NCBI GenBank assembly: GCA_002746535.1
Contig: NVWA01000001.1
Location: 248,001-312,000 of the forward strand
Reading direction: 5' to 3'
DNA: 64,000 nucleotides
From: Planctomycetota bacterium
Lineage (GTDB): Bacteria; Planctomycetota; GCA-2746535
Shown here: piece by piece, positions 8,520-18,094 of the stretch
Numbering within the stretch: position 1 is the stretch's first letter
How the letters are laid out: the number at the start of each line of letters is the position of its first letter
Program-made: the position numbers and the translations under genes
Notes under the pieces: model-generated
What the model saw: only the letters and a program-made list of their open reading frames with translations
Database searches by the model: none
Told to the model about the DNA's origin: nothing

Positions 8520-9497
8520 TTGTCGCCAAGAAAAAAAATTATTGGAATATCACTAGGTGATCCAGTTGGCATAGGATTAGAGATAACTCTCAAGGCCATT
8601 AAAAAAAGAAAATTTAATCAAATAAAATTTGTTTTATATGGTGATTATAATTATTCTTTAAAAAAATCTCAGGCACTAAATTTAACTTTGCCTGCAAAAT
8701 CAATTGAATCTATAGCGAATAAGAAATCGATTTTTATAGATGTGGCAAACAATAAAATTATTAATTACAAAATTGGAAAAATTAGTGCCCAATCTGGAAA
8801 AATGTCAATACTTGCTCTTGAGCGCAGTGTCGATGAAGCCATTGCAAAGTCAATTGATGGTATTGTTACTGCTCCCTTACATAAACAATCAATTCTTAAG
8901 GCTGGCTTTACATTTGAAGGTCATACGGAATATTTAGAGCAACGTACAGGAGTCAAAAAGGTAGTAATGCTTTTGGTTGGCGGGGGGCTAAAAGTCGCCC
9001 TAATAACACGTCATATGGCTTATAGGGATGTTATTAAAAAGATCACTAGAAAAGAAATTTGTGATGTTACAAAAATCGTCATCGAATCCCTTAAGAAATA
9101 TTGGGGGATTAAAAATCCAAAAATTGGTGTGATGGGGTTGAATCCTCATGCTAGTGACGGAGGGAGATTTGGAAATGAAGAAGCCAAAATAATTTCTCCC
9201 GCTATTAAAACCCTACAAAAGACACACGCCAGAATTCAAGGGCCGTATCCGCCAGATACCGGATTTCATTTGGCATTAAAAGAGAAGTGGGATGCTGAAA
9301 TTTGCATGTATCATGACCAAGGACTTATTCCTTTAAAAACATTAGCTTTTGATTCGGGTGTGAACATTACACTGGGCTTACCTTTTATTCGAACATCACC
9401 TGACCACGGCACAGCATTTGATATAGCTGGCAAAGGTATTGCAAACGAAAGTTCTATGGTGGCTGCCATCGAACAATGTGCAATGCTTATAAAATGA
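8520..9497 (+). CDS. pdxA: 4-hydroxythreonine-4-phosphate dehydrogenase PdxA
   Basis: Metal-dependent dehydrogenase of vitamin B6 synthesis. Hallmarks are SLGDPVGIGLE at the N-terminus, FEGHTEYLE, the HMAYRDV segment, MYHDQGLIPLK and SPDHGTAFDIAGKG. The frame is open back to an ATG at 8454 inside motE, but the extra residues do not look like PdxA. A TTG at 8520, right after the motE stop, gives 325 residues, the family length, and is preferred although its ribosome site is weak. Its position in a flagellar operon is unusual. Confidence 0.93.
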   Translation: MSPRKKIIGISLGDPVGIGLEITLKAIKKRKFNQIKFVLYGDYNYSLKKSQALNLTLPAKSIESIANKKSIFIDVANNKIINYKIGKISAQSGKMSILALERSVDEAIAKSIDGIVTAPLHKQSILKAGFTFEGHTEYLEQRTGVKKVVMLLVGGGLKVALITRHMAYRDVIKKITRKEICDVTKIVIESLKKYWGIKNPKIGVMGLNPHASDGGRFGNEEAKIISPAIKTLQKTHARIQGPYPPDTGFHLALKEKWDAEICMYHDQGLIPLKTLAFDSGVNITLGLPFIRTSPDHGTAFDIAGKGIANESSMVAAIEQCAMLIK

Positions 9498-10603
9498 TTT
9501 TGTTAACTAAATTGAATTATATCTTATTTTTATTTTGCATTAGTTTTAATCTTGTATTGATAGCGGATGACAAATGCAAACTTATCGTTGATTCTATTTC
9601 TCCAATTGGTACATGGAAAAATAAAAATTCAAAAAGTATTTTTTATATTCAAGTTGGTAATTCAATAAAAAAAAAGATTACTACAACAGATTCAACCTCC
9701 TTTCCAAACCTTTTTTATACAAAAAGATATTTGGTTAAAATATACTTAGGCGCTTTAAGAGTATCTTCATTTAAATTCTCATTTGAAGATCGCCAAAGAA
9801 GTCAATTAAGATTATGGTATAAAACGAATACAGATGTATGGGTCTTGTCAAATATTAACGAGAATGCAACTATTGTTGATGACACCTTAAAATTGATAAA
9901 ACCCAAGAAAGTGATTCATGTCTTAGTAGCCTTGTGTGATAATGAGAATCAAGGAATCGTACCTGTTTCAAAAATGCTAGGCAACGGTCTTGATCCTGGA
10001 AATAATTTGTATTGGGGTGCTATGTATGGAGTTAAATCATATCTAGAAAAAAAATCTGACTGGAAATTAATAAAAACTTTAAAAAATCCTACGATTAATA
10101 TCTTAGAACGATGTGTCTTTAAGCATAAACGTTTATCAATATTATTAGTTGCAGATGCCTATAAGGGGTCTGAAATTAAACAAGCAACTAAAGATTTATT
10201 CTTGTCACTTTCTGGTCAGAAAATCTTTACTTTGAAAAGTAATTCCTATGAAATGAATTTATATGCCAAGGCAGAATTATTAGTTTATATCGGTCATAAT
10301 GGATTGATGGACTTTAAGCTTAGTGGTCAGACATTTAAAAAGAATAAAAAAATTAACGATGTTATCGTATTAGCATGTAAGAGTAAGCAATATTTCAAAC
10401 AAACTTTATCTGCTTATAAATCAAATATAGTTTTATTGACAACTGGATTTATGGCACCCGAAGCCTATACTTTGAATGCTGCCTTGGAAGGTTGGGTTTT
10501 AAATGAGACTAAGAACCAAATAAAAATTCGAGCAGCTAAAGCATATCATAAATATCAAAAGTGTGGTATGAAAGGGGCTCTAAGATTATTTTATACTGAG
10601 TAA
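9494..10603 (+). CDS. Conserved secreted protein of unknown function
   Basis: The ATG overlaps the pdxA stop by 4 bases (ATGA), so the genes are coupled; an upstream ATG at 9476 is less likely. The 369-residue product begins with a hydrophobic signal segment. The core has distinctive motifs: HVLVALCDNENQGIVPV, LGNGLDPGNNLYWGAMYG, ILERCVFKHKR, VADAYKG and YIGHNGLMDF. I recall unnamed bacterial proteins with this pattern, but no assigned function. The strongly patterned core looks enzymatic or ligand-binding. It converges on the next operon with only 4 bases between stops. Confidence 0.75.
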   Translation: MILLTKLNYILFLFCISFNLVLIADDKCKLIVDSISPIGTWKNKNSKSIFYIQVGNSIKKKITTTDSTSFPNLFYTKRYLVKIYLGALRVSSFKFSFEDRQRSQLRLWYKTNTDVWVLSNINENATIVDDTLKLIKPKKVIHVLVALCDNENQGIVPVSKMLGNGLDPGNNLYWGAMYGVKSYLEKKSDWKLIKTLKNPTINILERCVFKHKRLSILLVADAYKGSEIKQATKDLFLSLSGQKIFTLKSNSYEMNLYAKAELLVYIGHNGLMDFKLSGQTFKKNKKINDVIVLACKSKQYFKQTLSAYKSNIVLLTTGFMAPEAYTLNAALEGWVLNETKNQIKIRAAKAYHKYQKCGMKGALRLFYTE

Positions 10604-10607
10604 GCAG

Positions 10608-13600
10608 CTATTCGGTATCAAGAGGAATCCTGATGAATCTGAAGCCTAAATTGGTGCCTTTGATATCTTTTGAAGCTTGAAACCTTTGTGCCGCTCTACA
10701 TTTATTACCTGAATCAAACCAACTGCCACCTCTATAAATTCGTTCCACTCCAGTTGTTGGTCCTGTGGGATCCGTAACTGCGCTTGAAATATAAGCACTA
10801 GGAGCTTTATCCATACACCATTCAGAAACATTTCCTGACATATCTCTTAACCCCCAAGCATTGGCAGTTTTAGAAGCAACAGGATTTGTGGTGCTAGTAG
10901 CATTGGTAGAAAACCATGCGTAGGTCGATATACTTGTTAAAGATGTATCATCGCCCCAATGAAATCGAGTTGTTGTTGCTGATCTATAAGCTGATTCCCA
11001 TTGAGCTTCAGTTGGAAGCATATAAAGTCCTGATGTTAATGAAGTTCCAGAATCAGCAAGATGAAATTTATTGATAAAACCATCTGTACCCATGATATCT
11101 TCCCATGTAACTTGTTCTACGGGTAATGTTCCACCGATAAAACTAGAGGGTGAACCTGATATTGTAGGGTGTGCACTGGTTATAATAGCATTCCATTGTA
11201 TTTGATTTACTTCTGTTTCCATCATCCAAAAACCTTTTGAAATAGTAACAGAATGACTAGGTGCCTCTGCAGTTTCATGACCCGTTTCGGTACTAGCACT
11301 ACCTTGAGTGAAGGTATTTGCAGGAATAAACTTGAACACAAAGTTTTGAGCATTCACTGCTATGGTTAATGTATCACCAGGAGCATGTGGCGTCATCACA
11401 ATATCCGTTGAAGATAAAGGTCCCTCACTAGAAGTATGATTGGCAGAAACTCTAAAATAATAGGTTGTTCCATTGGTAAGTGAGCTTATTGTCGCAGCAC
11501 TAGTAACACCAGCAATCTTTGTAGAACCTAAAGTAATTGGTTGGGCGGTACCATAATAGATGTTGTAATTTGATGCCGATGTTACTGAATCCCAAGCTAA
11601 ACTGACCCCTGCATTTCCTCTTGTGGCTTTAATATTTGCAGGTGCGATCGATTGTATAACAGTTACATTGAAATTAGTTGTAATAGGGGTTGCGCCATTA
11701 TCATCTGAATTTGTTGCTGAGAAAACTGCTGTAGTATTGCCAAGTGCAGTTAAGTTTATGATATATTGTATTTCATTATTGACTACTACACCTGCAATTG
11801 CATTGCCATTTAAAGAAACGACTGTGGTTAACTTGTCACCTTCAAGGTCTTCACCTGGCCTTACAATTAATGAATAATTTCCATTTAAATCAATATGTGA
11901 AGTGTTTCCAATGATAATTGGAGTCGGAACAATATTATTTGCTGTAACATTATGGGAATTGGTTGCTACATTTAGATCGAATTGAACAATATTCACCGTA
12001 AATGTAGAGTTGTTTAGTGTGTTGTAGGGTATAGAATATTGCGTACCACTGGTTGTAAGACTACTTAAATTATATTTGAAAGTGAAGGTATCTCCTTCTG
12101 GGTCAGATGCTGTTGGTATGTAAATTTTATTGATTGCGACAGCGTGATCAACAGCAATACTTGCTGATAAATTGATAGAAACACCATCGAGTGTAGCCGA
12201 AGAAAAAGAAGGAACAGTATCTAAATCAACAACTAAATTCATAGAAGCATTGGTTGTTGTTGGGCTGGAAGTGAAATCATCCGTAACCCTAGCTTCAACA
12301 TTTACAGTTGTTCCTCCATAGTTAGATAAGTCGAGTAGTAAAGTCGTATTGGTTTCACCCGATTTTAACACAGAATTGATATACCATTGGACAGACGAAA
12401 GAGCATCTCCTTCGGGGTCAGTTCCTAAATTGACGGTTACTGTAGCGATATTGGACAACCCATTAACTTTATCTCTAAAAGTAGTAGTGCTTGTAAGTAG
12501 CGTTCCTGAGGCAGAAAGAGTAATGGGTATTCCGCCATTTGTTGTCGCTGATGTAAAGGTTAGTGTGTATGCCACGCTTTCACCGTATGGGTCTTTTAAA
12601 TAAGTTTTGATTTTAAGAGTTTCTGAAACAGCAATATCAACAACATATGAAGTTAGATCAGCATTCAAGACATCATTTATATACAAACCTTTTGTGATGC
12701 TATCATTATCAGCGTCATCATGATTTTCAGTGGTGACAGTGACTTTTGTTCCTGAATGTAAAACTAAAGAAGTGTCCGATGTAATTACAAGTGAGTCAAT
12801 TTTTATCGTTTGTGTAGGAAGAATATTGTCGATTAAATTAAAATCAATTGTTTTCGATGATGTTTGGGTTTTGCTATTACTATCTGTGTAGGAAATTGTT
12901 GCCTTAATTTTATGGGCTCCGGTACTAATAGTAGTGGGATCCATAATATATTGATTACTACTATCTAGTGCTTGAGGTACATCGTCTAATTGAATTGTTC
13001 TTGATATTATGGTATCTGTTCCAACACCTTGGAAGGCTGCTGTAAATGTAATTGGTCCTGTAATTTTTCTATATCCGCCAGTAATTGCAGTTTCACCAGT
13101 AAAACTAATTTCTACTAAATGAGCCGTGTCTTGTTCTAGAGTAACGGTCAATGTTCGCTCAACTTGAGTACTATCAATTGCTTTGAAAATAACGGTATAG
13201 GAAGATTTTATAGGTGTAAGCGTAAAGGTATTGTTTGTTAATGTTTGTTCAGAACCATCAATAAGGATTTTTAATGTTAATGATGTATTAGAGGAATCTC
13301 TTGGTGCAATGCCTAACACAATATTATCAGTTCCAAATTTGACAATTTGAGAATCAGTTATTTCCGTACTGTCTACCGTGCCTATAAAAATATCATTAAG
13401 AACTAAAATTTGAAATATTTGCTTGCCAGTTGCAACTGATTTGCTGTCTGTTACGGACAGTTCTATGTCATGGACGCCAATATCACTTTCAGCTGGTATT
13501 CCACTCAAAACATTACCCGTTGCTGTAAAAGTTAACCACGCTGGTTTGGTGGTTGTCGAAATAATCGGGGTATCGCCATCATTATCGACAGCAGTAATGT

Positions 13601-15476
13601 TATAAATATAAGCACTTTTGGCTATAGCGACTTCAATGGGTGTTGATGTTATTGAAGGAATTGTATTAACGGTAATTGTGAATTGTAATTCTGTAACAGG
13701 TAAATTAATTCCATCAGATGCTGTTATTATAATGGTGGTGGTGCCCGCATCACTTGATGAAGGTGTACCGCTTAATACACCTGTTGTCGCTGAAAAAGTT
13801 AACCAACTCGGTATTTGTTTTGATGCAAGAGTAACGGTATCGTTTTCTGCATCTGTGGCATTTATTGTTAGAGAAAATGCGGTATCTTGATGAGCTGTTG
13901 TATTGCTTTGACTAGAAAAAGTAGGAGATGCATTTGAAGAAACATCACTAACTGTTATGGTGAAATTATCAGACGCGACATTTTTGCCATCATTTACATC
14001 AAGTTGAATTGAATATACTCCAATATCACCTAATACGGGAGTGCCACTTAATTCGTGTGTGCTAGTATTGAATGATAGCCATGCAGGTATTGTCGATGCT
14101 GAATAAGTTAAAGTATCATTATCACTGTCAGTGGCAAAAATTGTATAGGAGTATGGACTTCCAACAGTAGATGCTATACTTGGTCCACTTATTATCACTG
14201 GAGATGCATTATCACTTGCAGTCGCGGTGACAGAGATTGTAAAAACTTCTTGATCGGGAGGAGAGCTAATATTGTCTGTTGCTTCAATGATAACATTAAA
14301 ATTTCCATTGTTCGCACTAGTTGGTGTACCGGATATTATATTACTGTTCAACGTTAACCATGTGGGTAGTGATATTGCGGTCAATGTAACGGGATCACCG
14401 TCGTTGTCTGATGTTACTATCGTGTAAGTATATAAAACATCTTGAACTGCTGAAGTTGGAGCAGTCGAAGTTATTGTTGGTGGACTATTAGTAGAAGCAC
14501 CAAAGAAGCTTTGAATTTCATTTACATCATTTGATGTAATAGGAAATGAAACACTTTGATTTATGCTACTATCTGATTTAGAAGTTAATTTAATATTTCC
14601 ACTTAGTATTTCTACATCTAATAAATCAGAATTAATTTGATTTACCATTGCGTTTAAATCATTGATATCTAAATTGGCTGTTATTGAAACAAGATCAAAA
14701 GCGCCATTTGCGGCAAATTGACTAGATGCTATTCCAACTAAATCAGATGTAATTGTACCTGATTCGATGCCAGAGATCCTTGAGTTTACAGAGTCTAAAA
14801 GAGAAATAAAAGTGTAAACTTCTTTGATGTAGATGGCGGCTTCATCTACAGCAATTGTGGCGCTTGATGATGGGTTTATTGAATCTAGGGTATCTTTCAA
14901 ATAGCTATTATTATTAATATCGTCAAAAAGATTTTGGGCATCAGACAATAGTGTCGCGATGTTAGATTCGGTTTCTAATTGAGCACCTTCAAGATGTGAA
15001 AGCAAATATGCTAAAGCTACAACTTGTGTCGTTTTATCATTTAATTCGACAGCATTGTTAATCTTTGGCGCTGATTCCATCAAATTTAATTGAGTGCTTG
15101 ATAATAATAATTCAAGTCTAATTTTTCCTCCAGTGATATTGGAGATAACTGATTTGATTATTACATCATTTGTATTTGGTAATTGAATTTGCCACAAATT
15201 ATTATCAACTTTTTCTGCAGATCCAATTAAAGAGCCATCAGTGCTGTATGCTTGAACACTTTCTGCATTATTTTTCAAAAATGAATTAGTCTTTTGCTTT
15301 TTTGATGAGGAGTCAGATCCAATATCAATTTTAAAAACTGGCCCACCATTTGGATCTATTGTAGGAGGGATGCCACCGCCACCGCCATCACTTGATGAAC
15401 TACTTCCACATCCGTAAATAAATAATGAGAAAAGAAGGACCGTAAGTTGTAAATAATATGGTTTATTTTGTTTCAT
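10608..15476 (-). CDS. Giant lipoprotein: cadherin-like repeats, FN3 domain and C-terminal FGE-sulfatase-like domain
   Basis: A 1622-residue protein with a lipobox (IYGC, Cys23) followed by Ser and Gly runs that look like a flexible tether. About residues 330-690 hold four He_PIG/cadherin-like repeats, each with a DNDGD- or DSDND-like acidic loop and a (P/A)WL motif. Further Ig-like modules follow, then an FN3 domain (about 1280-1360) and an FGE-sulfatase-like domain (about 1380-1620: METEVNQIQW, LPTEAQWE, GNVSEW, YRGGSW, LGFRFIR). The catalytic Cys pair of true formylglycine-generating enzyme is not seen, so a structural or binding role is more likely. Last gene of a five-gene operon; its start overlaps the preceding gene by 14 bases. 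Confidence 0.85.
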   Translation of the reverse strand: MKQNKPYYLQLTVLLFSLFIYGCGSSSSSDGGGGGIPPTIDPNGGPVFKIDIGSDSSSKKQKTNSFLKNNAESVQAYSTDGSLIGSAEKVDNNLWQIQLPNTNDVIIKSVISNITGGKIRLELLLSSTQLNLMESAPKINNAVELNDKTTQVVALAYLLSHLEGAQLETESNIATLLSDAQNLFDDINNNSYLKDTLDSINPSSSATIAVDEAAIYIKEVYTFISLLDSVNSRISGIESGTITSDLVGIASSQFAANGAFDLVSITANLDINDLNAMVNQINSDLLDVEILSGNIKLTSKSDSSINQSVSFPITSNDVNEIQSFFGASTNSPPTITSTAPTSAVQDVLYTYTIVTSDNDGDPVTLTAISLPTWLTLNSNIISGTPTSANNGNFNVIIEATDNISSPPDQEVFTISVTATASDNASPVIISGPSIASTVGSPYSYTIFATDSDNDTLTYSASTIPAWLSFNTSTHELSGTPVLGDIGVYSIQLDVNDGKNVASDNFTITVSDVSSNASPTFSSQSNTTAHQDTAFSLTINATDAENDTVTLASKQIPSWLTFSATTGVLSGTPSSSDAGTTTIIITASDGINLPVTELQFTITVNTIPSITSTPIEVAIAKSAYIYNITAVDNDGDTPIISTTTKPAWLTFTATGNVLSGIPAESDIGVHDIELSVTDSKSVATGKQIFQILVLNDIFIGTVDSTEITDSQIVKFGTDNIVLGIAPRDSSNTSLTLKILIDGSEQTLTNNTFTLTPIKSSYTVIFKAIDSTQVERTLTVTLEQDTAHLVEISFTGETAITGGYRKITGPITFTAAFQGVGTDTIISRTIQLDDVPQALDSSNQYIMDPTTISTGAHKIKATISYTDSNSKTQTSSKTIDFNLIDNILPTQTIKIDSLVITSDTSLVLHSGTKVTVTTENHDDADNDSITKGLYINDVLNADLTSYVVDIAVSETLKIKTYLKDPYGESVAYTLTFTSATTNGGIPITLSASGTLLTSTTTFRDKVNGLSNIATVTVNLGTDPEGDALSSVQWYINSVLKSGETNTTLLLDLSNYGGTTVNVEARVTDDFTSSPTTTNASMNLVVDLDTVPSFSSATLDGVSINLSASIAVDHAVAINKIYIPTASDPEGDTFTFKYNLSSLTTSGTQYSIPYNTLNNSTFTVNIVQFDLNVATNSHNVTANNIVPTPIIIGNTSHIDLNGNYSLIVRPGEDLEGDKLTTVVSLNGNAIAGVVVNNEIQYIINLTALGNTTAVFSATNSDDNGATPITTNFNVTVIQSIAPANIKATRGNAGVSLAWDSVTSASNYNIYYGTAQPITLGSTKIAGVTSAATISSLTNGTTYYFRVSANHTSSEGPLSSTDIVMTPHAPGDTLTIAVNAQNFVFKFIPANTFTQGSASTETGHETAEAPSHSVTISKGFWMMETEVNQIQWNAIITSAHPTISGSPSSFIGGTLPVEQVTWEDIMGTDGFINKFHLADSGTSLTSGLYMLPTEAQWESAYRSATTTRFHWGDDTSLTSISTYAWFSTNATSTTNPVASKTANAWGLRDMSGNVSEWCMDKAPSAYISSAVTDPTGPTTGVERIYRGGSWFDSGNKCRAAQRFQASKDIKGTNLGFRFIRIPLDTE

Positions 15477-16512
15477 TTAATCGAGTCTTTTTTGTTGAGC
15501 CTATTACCATGATCTCATAATTTCCAAATCTTTTCGATGAAAAATATATTTTACCATCTTGTGACCAATAAGGTGAAATATCTGGTGAAGGGTCGATTGT
15601 TAATTGTGTTAATTGTACTCCATTTATATCCATCATGAAAACATCCCAGTTCTCAAGTGATTTTTTTTCATTTTTCTTGCTTTTTTCCCCACTAGTCATT
15701 TTTGCATCAAAACATATAAATTCACCGGAAGGTGAGAAGCTAGGGTGAGACACATCTTCCTCAAAATTTGTCAGTTGAATTAAGTTTGAGCCGTCTTTAT
15801 TTATAATGAATATGTCTCTATTTTTATTTTCTGAAATTGCTACGAAGGCTATTTTTTCACCATCAGGAGACCAGCAAACATCACCACCATTGGCTATTTT
15901 AATGGTGTAGTTATTCTTAAGGTTGATTATTTGTAAGTCTAATTGACCTTTAATTATTTGTGAGAATGCAATGTCATTATTTGATGAGACCGATAAAGAT
16001 GTGATTTGACCTTTAGAAGCAAGTGGAGTGATATGAAGACCTCCAAGACCTTGAGTATCCATCCAAAGCAACATCGATTTATTTTCTCTCAATGCTGCAA
16101 AATATATTCTTTTACCATCATTATTAAATGATGGGAATCGATTATGATTTGAGTCTCGGTATATTATTTTTTTACGTTTTCCATTTTGGCTATTGATAGA
16201 GAAAATACCCATTTTATTATTTTCTACCCAACCTTCATAAACCAATTTTTTCCCATTGAACATGCTCTTTGCATTGAATTCGTCAATATTTTTTGTATAG
16301 GTCAATCGGGATATTGATTTTTTATGTTGATTCTCAATCTTGTCATAAGAATAAATTTTCACCTGTTTCTCTTTAAAAGAAACTGTAACTTCTTTAGAAA
16401 TGCTAGTATCGGAATTTTTATTTTTTGGCTTTCCAATAATAGAAATGCTTGTTGTGAAAACCAGTACGATTAAAAAACTAAAAAGTAATGACTTTAAAAT
16501 GATAGATTTCAT
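15463..16512 (-). CDS. Exported TolB-like (PD40/WD40-like) beta-propeller protein
   Basis: A 349-residue protein with an N-terminal hydrophobic export signal (no lipobox) and repeated PD40-type blades such as SWSPDGEKIAFV, HPSFSPSGEFICF and SPYWSQDGKIYFSSKR. TolB-like propellers usually act as periplasmic binding platforms. It lies 11 bases after another TolB-like gene and overlaps the giant lipoprotein gene, so the three products are probably made together and may form one complex. Confidence 0.85.
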   Translation of the reverse strand: MKSIILKSLLFSFLIVLVFTTSISIIGKPKNKNSDTSISKEVTVSFKEKQVKIYSYDKIENQHKKSISRLTYTKNIDEFNAKSMFNGKKLVYEGWVENNKMGIFSINSQNGKRKKIIYRDSNHNRFPSFNNDGKRIYFAALRENKSMLLWMDTQGLGGLHITPLASKGQITSLSVSSNNDIAFSQIIKGQLDLQIINLKNNYTIKIANGGDVCWSPDGEKIAFVAISENKNRDIFIINKDGSNLIQLTNFEEDVSHPSFSPSGEFICFDAKMTSGEKSKKNEKKSLENWDVFMMDINGVQLTQLTIDPSPDISPYWSQDGKIYFSSKRFGNYEIMVIGSTKKTRLNETK

Positions 16513-16523
16513 GGTTTGACCTT

Positions 16524-17612
16524 TTAATTTTCTAATAATATTTTACGTTGAACTTCTTGAGCAGGTGAATTCAAAGTTGGCCCAGGATTTCCATTTATTT
16601 GTAAATGAAATGAACGTGCTAGGTGATTGAACTGAAATAAATAGCTTTTTCCATTTTTACTACCAATGGCAAAGATGCTTCCTGTAGGACACCAAATTGG
16701 CTTTGTGAACTCCATGTCTTTAAGGTGAGAAATTCTTTTGATTGTTGATGTTGCAATATGAATGGCATAGATATTTGACTTTCCTGATTTCGTTGAGCTA
16801 TAAATTACCCAGTTTTGATCTGGTGAAAATCGCGGAGAGTGAACTTTACCCTGTGAAATGGTAACTCTTTGTAATCCGTTTTGAAAGGAATCATATTTGA
16901 CTATTTCGCGTTTGCCAAAAATATCAGATAAAAATACTAATGATGTACCTGAGCTAGACCATGAAGGTTCAAGTGCTTTAGTAAACTTTTTATAGATAAG
17001 ATTATCCTTCATTAATTCTATAGAATTATTGCCTTGTATTGTTCTAGAAATGGCATAAGCCTTTTCAGAATTAATACTGCTTATTCCTAAAAAACTTTCT
17101 GGTTTCTGAGTCAATCTTTTTGGAATTTGGTTAATTGGGTTGTTTAAATCCAATGAAGATAAATAAGCATTTTCATTTTCAATATTTATTGAAAACAAAA
17201 CATTTTTATCAGCATTGAAAAATCTAGACCACAAAACTTTTCGTGTGTCTTTATAGATTAATCTTGGCATTGAAGCACGTTTTAAATCTAAAAGGTAAAT
17301 ATAATGAAATTTTTTAGAACTCGTAGTCATTAATAACTTTTTACCATCAGAAGAATGATCTAAATCCAAAATGATTTCATCAGGATCAGTTGTTAACATC
17401 CTAGCCGACCAGTATTTGAATTTGCTCATTAATTGCGATTTTTGTTCATCCAATTCGATCAAGTAAGGTAATATATATTCTTTCTTAACTATTATTTTTT
17501 CACTTTGAGATTCATTTGTTACTTCAATTTTCGTGGATTTTTTCTTTGAACTGCATGAGCTCAATATTACGAAAATTAAAATAAATATAGTAGTATAAAT
17601 TAAATTTTTCAT
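16524..17612 (-). CDS. TolB-like beta-propeller lipoprotein
   Basis: A 362-residue protein with a signal peptide and lipobox (LSSC, Cys20) followed by PD40-like blades (LDLDHSSDGKKLLMTTS, SPRFSPDQNWVIYSSTKSG, PIWCPTGSIFAIGS). It differs from the next propeller in being lipid-anchored. Its start overlaps the stop of the upstream small lipoprotein by 4 bases. The tandem of one anchored and one free TolB-like propeller suggests a shared periplasmic assembly; the ligand is unknown. Confidence 0.83.
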   Translation of the reverse strand: MKNLIYTTIFILIFVILSSCSSKKKSTKIEVTNESQSEKIIVKKEYILPYLIELDEQKSQLMSKFKYWSARMLTTDPDEIILDLDHSSDGKKLLMTTSSKKFHYIYLLDLKRASMPRLIYKDTRKVLWSRFFNADKNVLFSINIENENAYLSSLDLNNPINQIPKRLTQKPESFLGISSINSEKAYAISRTIQGNNSIELMKDNLIYKKFTKALEPSWSSSGTSLVFLSDIFGKREIVKYDSFQNGLQRVTISQGKVHSPRFSPDQNWVIYSSTKSGKSNIYAIHIATSTIKRISHLKDMEFTKPIWCPTGSIFAIGSKNGKSYLFQFNHLARSFHLQINGNPGPTLNSPAQEVQRKILLEN

Positions 17613-18085
17613 AGTGGAGTCGTCAATGTAATTGTAGTGCCAGTTATAGTTGTTGTCCCATCACCTGCGTTTGTGTATTCGGATTCAAGGCCTGCTACAT
17701 CGGCTACTTTTGTTGTGCCATTAAATGCCTGTACTTGTATCCCAAAGGCTTGTGTAGGATTTGGTGCAAAATCATATGTGCCTGTGAATGTGCCTGATGA
17801 GCCTGTCAGCTCAACCCATGTTGAGGCGACAACAGGTGATTTCGATGTAAAAGCACGTGCTAATATCTTTGTGACAGGTGTTGTGAATGCAGCATCAACT
17901 ACAACTGTTATTATGATTTTTTGACTACCTAAAGCAGATGAAGTGTCAGTAACAGTACCACCTCCAATAGATGTAGTGTCAAATCCATTTTTGTCTAAAT
18001 CAGCAATAATTAATTTTTGACGATCATCATTGCAAGATATTAAAAGCAAAAAGCTCAGGAAAATAAAAACATTTATTTTTTTCAT
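17609..18085 (-). CDS. Small Thr/Val-rich lipoprotein
   Basis: A 158-residue protein with a lipobox (LISC, Cys18). The mature part is rich in Thr, Val and Ala and contains beta-strand-like stretches (SGTFTGTYDFAP, TTTITGTTITLTTPL), consistent with one Ig-like or similar beta sandwich. No named family recognised. It lies 9 bases downstream of the barrel gene and overlaps the lipid-anchored propeller gene, so it belongs to the five-gene envelope operon. Confidence 0.75.
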   Translation of the reverse strand: MKKINVFIFLSFLLLISCNDDRQKLIIADLDKNGFDTTSIGGGTVTDTSSALGSQKIIITVVVDAAFTTPVTKILARAFTSKSPVVASTWVELTGSSGTFTGTYDFAPNPTQAFGIQVQAFNGTTKVADVAGLESEYTNAGDGTTTITGTTITLTTPL

Positions 18086-18094
18086 TATTTTTCT

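Noticed and set aside
10608-11335. Functional formylglycine-generating enzyme activating a sulfatase
   Set aside because: The active-site cysteine pair is not visible, the domain is tethered to a surface lipoprotein, and no sulfatase gene is in the window.
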